Assembly (NCBI GenBank): GCA_900552295.1 | Contig: URZB01000055.1 | Location: 1 to 8,641 of the forward strand | Origin: an uncultured Collinsella sp. | GTDB lineage: Bacteria > Actinomycetota > Coriobacteriia > Coriobacteriales > Coriobacteriaceae | DNA length: 8,641 nt | Reading direction: 5' to 3' | Part shown: piece after piece, positions 1 to 6,422 of the stretch | Numbering within the stretch: position 1 is the stretch's first letter | Layout of the letters: every line of letters begins with the position of its first letter | Made by a program: the position numbers and the translations under genes | Notes under the pieces: model-generated | The model's database searches: none | What the model saw: the letters and a program-made list of their open reading frames with translations, nothing else | What the model was told of the DNA's origin: nothing

Positions 1-15
1 GTGTATAAGAGACAG
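1..15. other. Tn5/Nextera transposase adapter remnant (sequencing artefact)
   Basis: The first 15 bases, GTGTATAAGAGACAG, are identical to the 3' part of the 19-bp Tn5 mosaic end used in Nextera-type library adapters. Bacterial sequence, still in the pheT reading frame, begins at base 16. The match is exact and sits flush with the contig end, which is where an untrimmed adapter would be. It should be masked, and the codons it contributes to pheT are not real. A genomic Tn5 end is very unlikely because no transposon sequence accompanies it. Confidence 0.93.
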
Positions 16-1642
16 CGGTGGACATGCCGATCTTCTCCAGGTCGCCCGGAGCGGCAAAGCCAAAGGTCGTGGTCTCGTTGAGGCCGCAGGCGCGCAGGAT
101 CTCGCCGACCTTGCGGGTAAGCTTCTGCTCGCGCGTCAGACCGCCGATGTGGTTCTTGGCAGCCGGGATGGTCGCCGTGACGCGACCCATGCCCCACAGG
201 CGCAGGACCTCCTCGATCAGGTCAATCTCGCGCGGCAGGTCGGGACGGAAGCTCGGCGGGGTGACCATAAAGTCCTCGCCGTCGCGCTCGACGGTGCAGC
301 CCAGGCGGGTGAGCGAACGCTCGATAAAATCAGGCTCGATGTCGGCACCGCAGATGGCATGCACGCGGACCAGGCGCAGCTTAATGCTGTCGATGGTCTT
401 GGGCGCGGGGAACACATCCACGTAGCCGGGAGCAACCTCGCCGCCGGCGATCTCCTCGATGAGCGCGCAGGTGACGTTGGCGACGTCCACGCAGCCGGTC
501 TCATCGACCTGGCGCTCAAAGCGGATGGAGGCGTCGGAGATCAGCGAAAGGTCGCGGCTGGTGTGCGAGGTGCGGCCGGCGTTGAAGCAGGCACTCTCGA
601 CCATCACGTCAACGGTATCGTCCTCGATCTCGGAATCCATGCCACCCATAACGCCGGCCAACGCCACGGGGCGCTCGCCGTCGGTGATGAGGCCCATGCC
701 GGCGTCGAGCACGCGCTCCTCGCCGTCGAGCGTCGTGAACTTCTCGTCCTGCTGGGCGGCACGAACCACCACACGACGGTGGCCATCGCGCTCGGCAAAG
801 GTGTCCAGGTCAAAGGCGTGCAGCGGCTGACCGGTGAGCATCATCACGTAGTTGGTGATGTCGACGATGTTGTTGTGCGGGCGCACGCCCAGGGCGTTGA
901 GGCGCTTGGCCATCCAGTCTGGCGACGGGCCGACCTTGACGTTGCGCACGATGCGGGCAACGTAGCGGTCGCACAGGCCCTCGTCGGCGATCTCGACGGA
1001 AAGCTCGTCGTCGGTCGCGCGGCCGGTCTCGACCTTGATGGCGGGCAGCTCAACGTGGAAATCGCGGTCGAAGATGGCGCCGGTCTCGCGGGCCATGCCG
1101 ATCATGGACAGGCAGTCGGGGCGGTTGGGCGTGATCTCGCAGTCGAGCACGGTGTCGCTCGAGCCCACATACTCGGCAAACGGCATGCCGCAGGGCGTAT
1201 CCTCGGGCAGGATCATAATGCCGGAGTGGTCGCCGCCCAGACCGAGCTCGCGCGCGGAGCAGTTCATGCCCATGGACACGACACCGCGAAGCTTGCTCTT
1301 CTTGATCTTGACGTCGCCGGGCAGAACTGCGCCGATCATGGCCGTGACGATGTGGTCGCCGGCCTCGAAGTTCTGCGCGCCGCAGACGATCTGCAGCGGA
1401 GCGGGGTTGCCGTCGGCGTCGAGATTCTTGCCGCCCACATCGACCGAGCACACATACATGTGGTCACTATCGGGGTGCAGGGTCTTGGTGAGCACCTTGG
1501 CGGTCACCACGTGGTCGAAGGACTCGCCCACGGTGTCGATCGCCTCGACCTCGGTGCCGGTACGGATATATTCGTCCGAAAGAGTCTTGGGATCCTCCGG
1601 AATATCGATCATGGTCTTGAGCCAGTCGTAAGAAACGCGCAT
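16..1642 (-). CDS. pheT: Phenylalanyl-tRNA synthetase beta subunit, 3'-truncated by contig end
   Basis: This is the beta subunit of the alpha2-beta2 synthetase that charges tRNA-Phe in the cytoplasm; beta binds tRNA and removes mischarged Tyr. The first 542 residues of a protein usually near 800 are present. The frame has no stop codon before the left edge. Visible parts: N-terminal segment (1-39); EMAP/OB tRNA-binding domain (about 40-151, with HPDSDHMYVC and ending ELGLGGDHSGIMILP); B3/4 editing domain (about 210-385, with VRPHNNIVDITNYVM, GQPLHAFD, ALAGVMGG and ASIRFERQVD); B5 domain (about 400-475, ending PSFRPDLPREIDLIEEVLRLWG); then the start of the catalytic-like core. The rest of the core and the C-terminal anticodon-binding domain are missing. 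The ATG at 1640-1642 follows a good ribosome site (AAAGGAG, 8 bases away), and MRVSYDWLK is a typical PheT start. It lies 63 bases after pheS, so it is co-transcribed. The truncation is technical, since adapter abuts the break. Confidence 0.97.
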
Positions 1643-1651
1643 CTAACTGGT

Positions 1652-1658
1652 CTCCTTT
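1652..1658 (-). promoter_or_regulatory. pheT ribosome binding site
   Basis: The minus strand reads AAAGGAGA here, about 8 bases before the ATG at 1642. This near-consensus Shine-Dalgarno fixes the pheT start. It also implies that pheT is translated independently rather than only by coupling to pheS. Confidence 0.8.
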
Positions 1659-1705
1659 CATAAATGCGGCTTTGAGCCGGAAACTGCAACTAAGAAGAAA
1701 GCGTT

Positions 1706-2782
1706 CTAGAACTGGTTGAGGAAACGCATGTCACCAGTCATCAATGTGCGCAGGTCGGGCAGGTCGTAGCGCAGTGCCGCGACGCGCTCGGCGCCAATAC
1801 CAAAGGCGAAGCCGGTGTACTTCTCGGGGTCGATGCCGCAGTTGATCAGGACGTTGGGGTCGACCATGCCGCAGCCCAGGATCTCGATCCAGCCGCTGTG
1901 CTTGCAGAAGTTGCAGCCCTTGCCGCCGCACACGTGGCAGCTCACGTCCACCTCGCAGGAAGGCTCGGTGAAGGGGAAGAAGTGCGGGCGATAGCGCGTC
2001 TTGCGATCCTCGCCAAACATGCACTTAACAAAGTAGTCGAGCGTGCCCTTAAGATCGCCAAAGGTGATACCCTCGTCGACGACCAGGCCCTCGATCTGGT
2101 TGAACTGCGGCAGGTGGCAGGCGTCGGCCGTGTCGGGACGGTAGACGGTGCCCGGGCAGATCATGTAGATGGGCGGCTTCTGCGACTCCATGGTGTGGAT
2201 CTGCACGCCCGAGGTCTGGGTGCGCAGCAGCACGTCGGACTCGCCGTGAGCGTGAGCCTCGGGATGCGCGACGCTGCCGGGGTTGTTGTCGACCACATAG
2301 AACGTGTCGCGAGCCGAGCGGCTCGGATGATCCATGGGCGCGTTGAGCGCGGTGAAGTTGTAGTAGGAGGTATCGACCATGGGGCCGGACTCGACGGTGT
2401 AGCCGATGCCGCAGAAGATGTCCTCGGCCTCCTCGATGATCTGCTTGATCAGGTGCTGGTGACCGATCTGCGGACGGATGCCCGGCAGCGTGATGTCGAC
2501 GGCCTCGTGCTCGAGTGCGTGCTTGAGGGCGGCGGCCTTCATCTCGGTGGTGCGCTCGTCGAGCATGCCCTCGATCAGCTGGCGCATCTCGTTGGCGCGT
2601 TTGCCCATCATGGGACGATCCTCGGGAGCGAGCTTGCCCATCATGCGCATCAGGCCGGTGATACGGCCCTTGCGGCCGAGCAGCTCAACGCGCGCGGCCT
2701 CGAGCTTGGCGGCGTCGTCAGCGCTAGTGACGAGCTCCTTGGCCTCTTCCTCGAGTTTGACCAGATCATCAATCAGACTCAT
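1706..2782 (-). CDS. pheS: Phenylalanyl-tRNA synthetase alpha subunit
   Basis: This is the catalytic alpha subunit, a class II synthetase that activates Phe with ATP and charges tRNA-Phe in complex with PheT. It is complete at 358 residues, near the usual 330-360. The N-terminal helical coiled-coil arm spans about 1-90. The catalytic core follows: DTFYV (159-163), motif 2 region LLRTQTSGVQIHTME (185-199), FNQIEG (227-232), RPHFFPFTEPSCEVDV (265-280), a four-Cys loop C282-x2-C285-x4-C290-x2-C293, GCGMVDPNV (303-311), and motif 3 GFAFGIGAERVAALRYD (324-340). Three positions that usually carry His are changed: Q189 (RTHTS), N228 (FHQ) and D308 (GMVHP). A326 in motif 3 is the Ala usual at the Phe pocket. 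The frame stays open upstream to 3235, but that part runs through the T-box leader. The ATG at 2782 gives the canonical start MSLIDDL and has a purine-rich ribosome site. pheT follows 63 bases downstream. Confidence 0.97.
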   Translation of the reverse strand: MSLIDDLVKLEEEAKELVTSADDAAKLEAARVELLGRKGRITGLMRMMGKLAPEDRPMMGKRANEMRQLIEGMLDERTTEMKAAALKHALEHEAVDITLPGIRPQIGHQHLIKQIIEEAEDIFCGIGYTVESGPMVDTSYYNFTALNAPMDHPSRSARDTFYVVDNNPGSVAHPEAHAHGESDVLLRTQTSGVQIHTMESQKPPIYMICPGTVYRPDTADACHLPQFNQIEGLVVDEGITFGDLKGTLDYFVKCMFGEDRKTRYRPHFFPFTEPSCEVDVSCHVCGGKGCNFCKHSGWIEILGCGMVDPNVLINCGIDPEKYTGFAFGIGAERVAALRYDLPDLRTLMTGDMRFLNQF

Positions 2783-2784
2783 GT

Positions 2785-2793
2785 CTTCCCTTT
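2785..2793 (-). promoter_or_regulatory. pheS ribosome binding site
   Basis: The minus strand reads AAAGGGAAG two bases before the ATG at 2782, a moderate Shine-Dalgarno-like purine run. It supports the 2782 start over longer alternatives in the same open frame. Those alternatives would translate the terminator and T-box. Confidence 0.5.
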
Positions 2794-2867
2794 CGTCTCT
2801 CGCACATCCGCGCTCCGGGACGGCTGACGCCGCCCGATGTTGCGGATGCGCGGCCCGGTTCGGTAAC

Positions 2868-2910
2868 AAAAAAAACCGCCCTCGGGCATGTACATTGCCC
2901 AAGGACGGTT
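2868..2910 (-). terminator. T-box-controlled intrinsic terminator upstream of pheS
   Basis: On the minus strand, arms at 2896-2910 and 2874-2888 pair over 15 bp (three G-T pairs in RNA terms) around a 7-base loop. A run of eight T follows, covering 2868-2875. The upstream arm includes the CCGTCCTT that the T-box antiterminator captures, so the two structures exclude each other. About 85 bases separate it from the pheS start. Confidence 0.93.
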
Positions 2911-3155
2911 GAATTCCGCGGTACCACCTTGTTTGACACGGCGGATGTCTGGCCCGCCGCGCCCACTCTGTGCCTCTTGTCGCGAGGCTCACGGCTTCCC
3001 TACTGGGACTTTGCTGCCACTGGCCGCGTGCCCGTTGAGGTCGCTGCTCGGGAGTGAACGCTTGGCCCTTGCCACCGCAGGAAGGCTTGCAGCCCATGAC
3101 CTTCCCTCTCTTGCCGGCGACGCGGCGGGCAAAACCCTCTCCGTCAACGCATTGG
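2868..3155 (-). ncRNA. T-box leader (tRNA-Phe-sensing riboswitch) of pheST
   Basis: This leader senses the charging state of tRNA-Phe by pairing with it, and it allows readthrough into pheST when uncharged tRNA is bound. The T-box core lies at 2916-2931 and reads CAAGGTGGTACCGCGG on the minus strand, close to the family consensus AGGGUGGNACCGCG. The variable base (2923) is T, which complements the A discriminator usual for tRNA-Phe. An antiterminator can form by AAGG (2927-2930) pairing with CCTT (2901-2904) and CGG (2916-2918) pairing with CCG (2906-2908); the latter bases also belong to the terminator. Upstream there is a Stem I candidate: base GGAG (3139-3142) with CTCC (3051-3054), an AGAGAGGG segment, and a GGAAGG/CCTTCC distal stem. 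A TTC triplet (3056-3058) followed by A sits just before the 3' base strand, where the specifier should be, and codes for Phe. The T-box call is firm; Stem I pairing and the exact 5' end are inferred by eye. Confidence 0.93.
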
Positions 3156-3160
3156 GCTAT

Positions 3161-3169
3161 AGGATAACA
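3161..3169 (-). promoter_or_regulatory. Candidate extended -10 promoter for pheST
   Basis: The minus strand reads TGTTATCCT, an extended -10 (TG-N-TATCCT). It is placed so that transcription would begin near 3153-3155, just before the T-box Stem I. No good -35 hexamer lies 16-18 bases upstream, as is often the case for extended -10 promoters. Position relative to the leader is the main support. Confidence 0.45.
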
Positions 3170-3276
3170 CATTTCGCGAGCGCATCGCCGCGTTCCGTTT
3201 TGTTCGCGCTGGGTACAAGGCAGGTAGCTGTGCAAACTGGCCGCGCACCCGCCTGCGGCGCTCGGCCTGCGAGATT

Positions 3277-3281
3277 AAGGA
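3277..3281 (+). promoter_or_regulatory. Ribosome binding site of the M32 carboxypeptidase gene
   Basis: AAGGA ends six bases before the ATG at 3288. It supports the first ATG, and therefore the Lys-rich N-terminal tail, as genuinely translated. I found no convincing plus-strand promoter hexamers between 3167 and 3276. Confidence 0.55.
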
Positions 3282-3287
3282 TACGGT

Positions 3288-4871
3288 ATGGGAAAGAAAC
3301 TCGATAAGAAGGCCAAGGCCGCCGTGGCAAAGGCCGCCAAGGGCGTCAAGGCCGCTAAAGTCGACAAGGCCGTCAAAAAGTTCCGCAAACTCGAGGGCAA
3401 GCTGTGGACTCGCGAGTACCTGCTCAAGATTGCCGAGTTCGATGGAGCGACGATTGCTCCTGCCAACGGCGCTGCCGCCCGTGCCGACGCCATGGGCACG
3501 CTTGCCGGCGAGCATCACAAGCTGCTGACCAGCGAGAAGTCCGTTGAGCTCGTACGCTCGTTAGCGCGCGAGACGGTTGCAGGCGGACACGTAGACGACC
3601 CGCAGCTGCTCGACGAGATTCGCGTGCTCGGCCGCGACCAGCGCGAGGCAAGCGTTATTCTTACCGAGGAGGCCGAGGCCTGGACCAGGCTCACCTGCGA
3701 GGCCGACGCCGTGTGGCATAAGGCCAAGACGGCCAACGACTGGGCGAGCTTTGAGCCCTATGTGGATAGAATCGTCGCCCAACTTAAGCATCAGGCCGAG
3801 CTCATGGACCCCAAGCGCGACCCATACGACGTGTGGCTCGACCAGTACGAGCGCGGCCTTTCCACCGAGAGCTTCGACGCATTTTGCGAGGAGGTTAAGG
3901 CCACGGTCGTGCCGCTCGTTCACGCCATCGGCGAGCGCGGTCAGCAGCCCGCTGCCGACTTTTTGCATGCCCGCGTGCCCGAAGCCGCCCAGCGTGCCAT
4001 GAGCTTCGACCTGATGAAGCTCGTCGGCCTTAACCTGGACGACACCACGCTCGCCTTTACCGAGCATCCGTTTAGCGAGGGCTTTGCCGTGGGTGACGCG
4101 CGCATCGCCACGCACATCTACGAGGACGACTGCATCTCCAACGTCTACAGCATCATCCACGAGGCCGGTCACACCATGTACGAGCTGGGCGTGAACCCCG
4201 CCTACGCGCGCACGTGCCTGGAGGGCGGCACCTCCATGGGCATCCACGAGAGCCAGAGCCGCTTCTTTGAGAACACCGTTGGCCGCAGCCGCGCCTTTAT
4301 GGGGCCGCTGCTCGAGGTGTTGCGCCGTCACGCGCCCGAGGTCTACGGCAACGTGGACGAAGATGCGCTCTACCACGCCGTGAACATCGCCCAGCCGTCG
4401 CTGATCCGTACCGAGGCCGACGAGCTCACCTACCCGCTGCACGTTATGGTGCGCTACCAGATCGAGCGCATGCTGTTTGCCGGCGAGGCCACGGCCAAGG
4501 ACATCCCCGCGCTTTGGAACCGCTTCATGGATGAGTACCTGGGCATTCCCGTTCCCGACGACACGCACGGCTGCCTACAGGATACGCACTGGAGCGGCGG
4601 CTCGTTTGGCTACTTCCCCACGTATGCGCTGGGCAGTGCCTACGATGCCATGTTTGTGCCGGCCATGTGCCGCGACGGTGTCGACCTTAACGGCGCCTGT
4701 GCGAGCGGCGACCTGGCGCCCGTCCGTGCCTGGCTGGGCGAGCACATTTGGCAGTGGGGCCGCGCCAAGGACGCGCCGGAGCTCATCAAGGGCGCCTGCG
4801 GCATGGACTTTGACGCCCGCTACTACTGCAGCTACCTGCAGGACAAGTTCACCACGCTGTACCAGCTGTAA
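3288..4871 (+). CDS. M32-family metallocarboxypeptidase (carboxypeptidase Taq-like)
   Basis: This zinc-dependent enzyme removes amino acids one at a time from peptide C-termini, probably in the cytoplasm, since no signal peptide or membrane segment is visible. At 527 residues it is slightly longer than the usual ~500. Zinc site: H291-E-A-G-H295, with the third ligand E321 in HESQS (320-324). Other family blocks are HPFSEGFAVGDARI (260-273), RTEADELTYPLHVMVRYQIE (374-393), and GYFPTYALGS (441-450). The family's N-terminal WDxxTxMP signature is degenerate here (FDGATIAP, 51-58). Residues 1-34 form an extra Lys/Ala-rich head with about one third Lys, not part of the M32 fold. The ATG at 3288 has a Shine-Dalgarno, and there is no better start nearer the domain. 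The gene is divergent from pheST and monocistronic, ending in its own terminator. The family call is very secure; substrate preference is unknown. Confidence 0.96.
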   Translation: MGKKLDKKAKAAVAKAAKGVKAAKVDKAVKKFRKLEGKLWTREYLLKIAEFDGATIAPANGAAARADAMGTLAGEHHKLLTSEKSVELVRSLARETVAGGHVDDPQLLDEIRVLGRDQREASVILTEEAEAWTRLTCEADAVWHKAKTANDWASFEPYVDRIVAQLKHQAELMDPKRDPYDVWLDQYERGLSTESFDAFCEEVKATVVPLVHAIGERGQQPAADFLHARVPEAAQRAMSFDLMKLVGLNLDDTTLAFTEHPFSEGFAVGDARIATHIYEDDCISNVYSIIHEAGHTMYELGVNPAYARTCLEGGTSMGIHESQSRFFENTVGRSRAFMGPLLEVLRRHAPEVYGNVDEDALYHAVNIAQPSLIRTEADELTYPLHVMVRYQIERMLFAGEATAKDIPALWNRFMDEYLGIPVPDDTHGCLQDTHWSGGSFGYFPTYALGSAYDAMFVPAMCRDGVDLNGACASGDLAPVRAWLGEHIWQWGRAKDAPELIKGACGMDFDARYYCSYLQDKFTTLYQL

Positions 4872-4895
4872 GGCATAACCGACACGCCAACGCAA

Positions 4896-4935
4896 AGGGG
4901 GCGCCGCGGAACCAATCCGCAGCGCCCCCTTTTTT
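4896..4935 (+). terminator. Intrinsic terminator of the M32 carboxypeptidase gene
   Basis: GGGGGCGC (4897-4904) and GCGGA (4906-4910) pair with TCCGC (4916-4920) and GCGCCCCC (4922-4929) around a 5-base loop, with one C/A internal mismatch. Six T follow at 4930-4935. It begins 25 bases after the stop codon. Read on the minus strand the hairpin is followed only by TTTGC, so it would be at best a weak terminator for convergent glmM transcription. Confidence 0.93.
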
Positions 4936-4940
4936 CACCT

Positions 4941-4967
4941 AGTCGTTTAAGAACGTCCCCAATGACT
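4941..4967. repeat. Candidate short dispersed palindromic element
   Basis: Seven-base imperfect inverted arms (AGTCGTT at 4941-4947 and AATGACT at 4961-4967, 6 of 7 pairing) flank a core. The minus-strand core contains TTGGGGACGTTCTTAA. From memory, GGGGACGTTC-type cores recur in intergenic repeats of some gut bacteria, sometimes linked to REP-associated transposases. Only one copy is present here, so calling it a repeat is an inference. Confidence 0.3.
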
Positions 4968-4979
4968 ACAGCGTCGAGC

Positions 4980-5009
4980 AGTTACGCGGTTTGGTAAAAC
5001 CGCGTAACT
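4980..5009 (-). repeat. Perfect 13-bp inverted repeat containing the glmM stop codon
   Basis: Arms at 4980-4992 (AGTTACGCGGTTT) and 4997-5009 (AAACCGCGTAACT) are perfectly complementary around a 4-base loop. The glmM TAG (5008-5010) overlaps the outer end of one arm. On the minus strand five T precede the hairpin and none follow; on the plus strand five A follow. It therefore lacks the U tract of an intrinsic terminator. It could protect the glmM mRNA 3' end or act as a U-tract-less terminator. Confidence 0.7.
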
Positions 5010-6339
5010 AAAAAGCCTCCAGAGCACTTGCGATGCGCTTCATGGCGGCATCGGCAGATGCTTGGTCGGGCGCCTCGGCCAGCACGCGGATAACCGACTC
5101 GGTTCCGCTCTTGCGCACGAGCACGCGGCCCTCGCCTGCCAGCGCAATCTCGGCCTCGGCGATGGCGTTCTGCACGCCCATGTTCTCGAGCGCGGCGTCC
5201 TTGTCCGCCACGCGCACGGCCACCTGCGCCTGCGGCAGCAGCTTGCACGGAGCCGTGAGCTGCGAGAGCGTCTCGCGCTCGGCACGAATCACTTCCATCA
5301 CGCGCAGCGAGGTCATAATGCCGTCGCCCGTGCGCTCGATATCGCCAAAGATCGTATGGCCCGTCTGCTCGCCGCCCAGGCTGTAGCCGCCCTCGCGCAT
5401 CTTGGCATACACGTGACGGTCGCCCACGCCGCTGGTCACGGCGCTCAGACCGGCAAGCTCCAGCGACTTGACCAGGCCAAAGTTGCTGGCAATCGTCGGC
5501 ACCACGGTACCGCCCGAGAGTCGCCCGTGCTTGTTCAGATACACGCCGCACACGTACAGGATCTGGTCGCCGTCTACCACGCGACCGCGCTCATCCACGG
5601 CCAGGCAGCGGTCGGCATCGCCGTCGTAGGCAAAACCCACGTCCAGGCCCTGCTCCACCACATGGCGCTGCAGACGCTCCATATGCGTGGAGCCGCAGTC
5701 GACGTTGATGTTAAAGCCATCGGGCGCGGCATTGATCACGCGCACGTCGGCACCGAGCGCGTCAAACACCGGCTTGGCCACCGAGGAAGCCGAGCCGTTG
5801 GCGCAGTCGATACCGATCTTGACGCCCTGCAGCGAAAAGTTCGCACTTGCAATGAGCGAAGCAATGTAGCGGTTGCGACCCTGCATGTAGTCCACCGTGG
5901 CGCCGATGTGGTTGCCCGTGGCCAGCGGCACCTCGCTCTTGCCATCGATGTAGTCCTCGATGAGCTCCAGTACGTCCTCGTCCATCTTAAAGCCGTCGCT
6001 GTTGACGAGCTTAATGCCGTTATCGCAAAACGGGTTGTGGCTCGCGCTGATCATGATGCCGCAATCGAAGCAGCCCTCCACGGTCTGATGCGCCACGCCC
6101 GGCGTGGGGATCACGTGCAGCATATAGGCGTCCGCACCGCTCGCGACCAGACCGCTCACCAGCGCCGCCTCGAACATATAACTCGAGCGACGCGTGTCCT
6201 TGCCCACGATGACGCGTGCCTTGCGCTCGCGGTTGGCGCCGTAATACCAGCCCACAAAACGGCCAATCTTATAAGCGTGCTCTACCGTCAGCCCAACGTT
6301 GGCCTCACCGCGAAAGCCGTCGGTGCCAAAGTACTTCAT
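5008..6339 (-). CDS. glmM: Phosphoglucosamine mutase
   Basis: GlmM interconverts glucosamine-6-phosphate and glucosamine-1-phosphate in the cytoplasm, the step before GlmU makes UDP-GlcNAc for peptidoglycan. It is complete at 443 residues, the normal length. The four alpha-D-phosphohexomutase signatures are present in order: phosphoserine loop ISASHNP (97-103, catalytic S100), metal loop DGDADR (239-244), sugar-specificity loop GGEQTGH (322-328), and phosphate-binding loop RKSGTES (409-415). The GGEQ-type loop and the GlmM-style N-terminus (KYFGTDGFRG) favour GlmM over phosphomannomutase or phosphoglucomutase, which carry GEMSGH-like loops. T326 replaces the common Ser, and S415 the common Pro; both look tolerable. 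The ATG at 6339 has a strong AAGGAG five bases upstream. The gene follows the DUF4012 gene by 83 bases with a hairpin between them. The stop codon lies in an inverted repeat. Confidence 0.97.
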   Translation of the reverse strand: MKYFGTDGFRGEANVGLTVEHAYKIGRFVGWYYGANRERKARVIVGKDTRRSSYMFEAALVSGLVASGADAYMLHVIPTPGVAHQTVEGCFDCGIMISASHNPFCDNGIKLVNSDGFKMDEDVLELIEDYIDGKSEVPLATGNHIGATVDYMQGRNRYIASLIASANFSLQGVKIGIDCANGSASSVAKPVFDALGADVRVINAAPDGFNINVDCGSTHMERLQRHVVEQGLDVGFAYDGDADRCLAVDERGRVVDGDQILYVCGVYLNKHGRLSGGTVVPTIASNFGLVKSLELAGLSAVTSGVGDRHVYAKMREGGYSLGGEQTGHTIFGDIERTGDGIMTSLRVMEVIRAERETLSQLTAPCKLLPQAQVAVRVADKDAALENMGVQNAIAEAEIALAGEGRVLVRKSGTESVIRVLAEAPDQASADAAMKRIASALEAF

Positions 6340-6344
6340 GCGCT

Positions 6345-6350
6345 CTCCTT
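6345..6350 (-). promoter_or_regulatory. glmM ribosome binding site
   Basis: The minus strand reads AAGGAG five bases before the glmM ATG. It lies only eight bases past the 3' arm of the upstream hairpin (6359-6385), so folding of that hairpin could affect ribosome access. Confidence 0.75.
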
Positions 6351-6385
6351 ACAAAATAGGGGCGGACAGATTGCCTGTCCGCCCC
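6350..6385 (-). terminator. Hairpin between DUF4012 gene and glmM, likely terminator or attenuator
   Basis: Arms at 6375-6385 and 6359-6369 (GGGGCGGACAG and its complement) pair perfectly over 11 bp around a 5-base loop. On the minus strand TATTTTGT follows, a short, interrupted U-rich tract. It lies 37 bases after the DUF4012 stop and directly before the glmM ribosome site. The stem is strong and the U tract only fair, so partial termination is plausible. There is no room for a glmM promoter downstream. glmM must be reached by readthrough or from a promoter at or before the hairpin; GATAAT at 6399-6404 is a possible -10 without a clear -35. Confidence 0.65.
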
Positions 6386-6422
6386 AAAATGGTACTCGAT
6401 TATCTGCGCTACCAGAAAAACC

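Noticed and set aside
149..1663. A long plus-strand open frame (about 504 codons) opposite pheT
   Set aside because: Its protein is a His/Val/Ala/Gly-rich shadow of the pheT codons with no recognisable domain, whereas the minus-strand frame matches PheT block by block.
1667..1679. Small hairpin (CGGCT/AGCCG, 3-base loop) between pheS and pheT
   Set aside because: Five base pairs with a 3-base loop and no U tract is too small to call a terminator or processing site.
1898..2827. A 309-codon plus-strand frame opposite pheS
   Set aside because: It is antisense to a clearly recognised pheS and shows only the biased composition expected of a G+C-rich shadow frame.
2783..3235. N-terminal extension of PheS back to an upstream start at 3235
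   Set aside because: The added residues would translate the T-box, terminator and promoter. PheS homologues begin at the MSLIDDL start at 2782.
3167..3276. Plus-strand promoter for the M32 gene
   Set aside because: Weak hexamer-like pieces exist (for example TTGTTC and TACAAG), but no pair has good sequence and spacing, so no promoter was annotated.
3561..4568. A 335-codon minus-strand frame opposite the M32 gene, and the similar plus-strand frame 5062-6468 opposite glmM
   Set aside because: Both are complementary to well-supported conserved genes, have no domain of their own, and the 5062-6468 frame runs across an intergenic hairpin.
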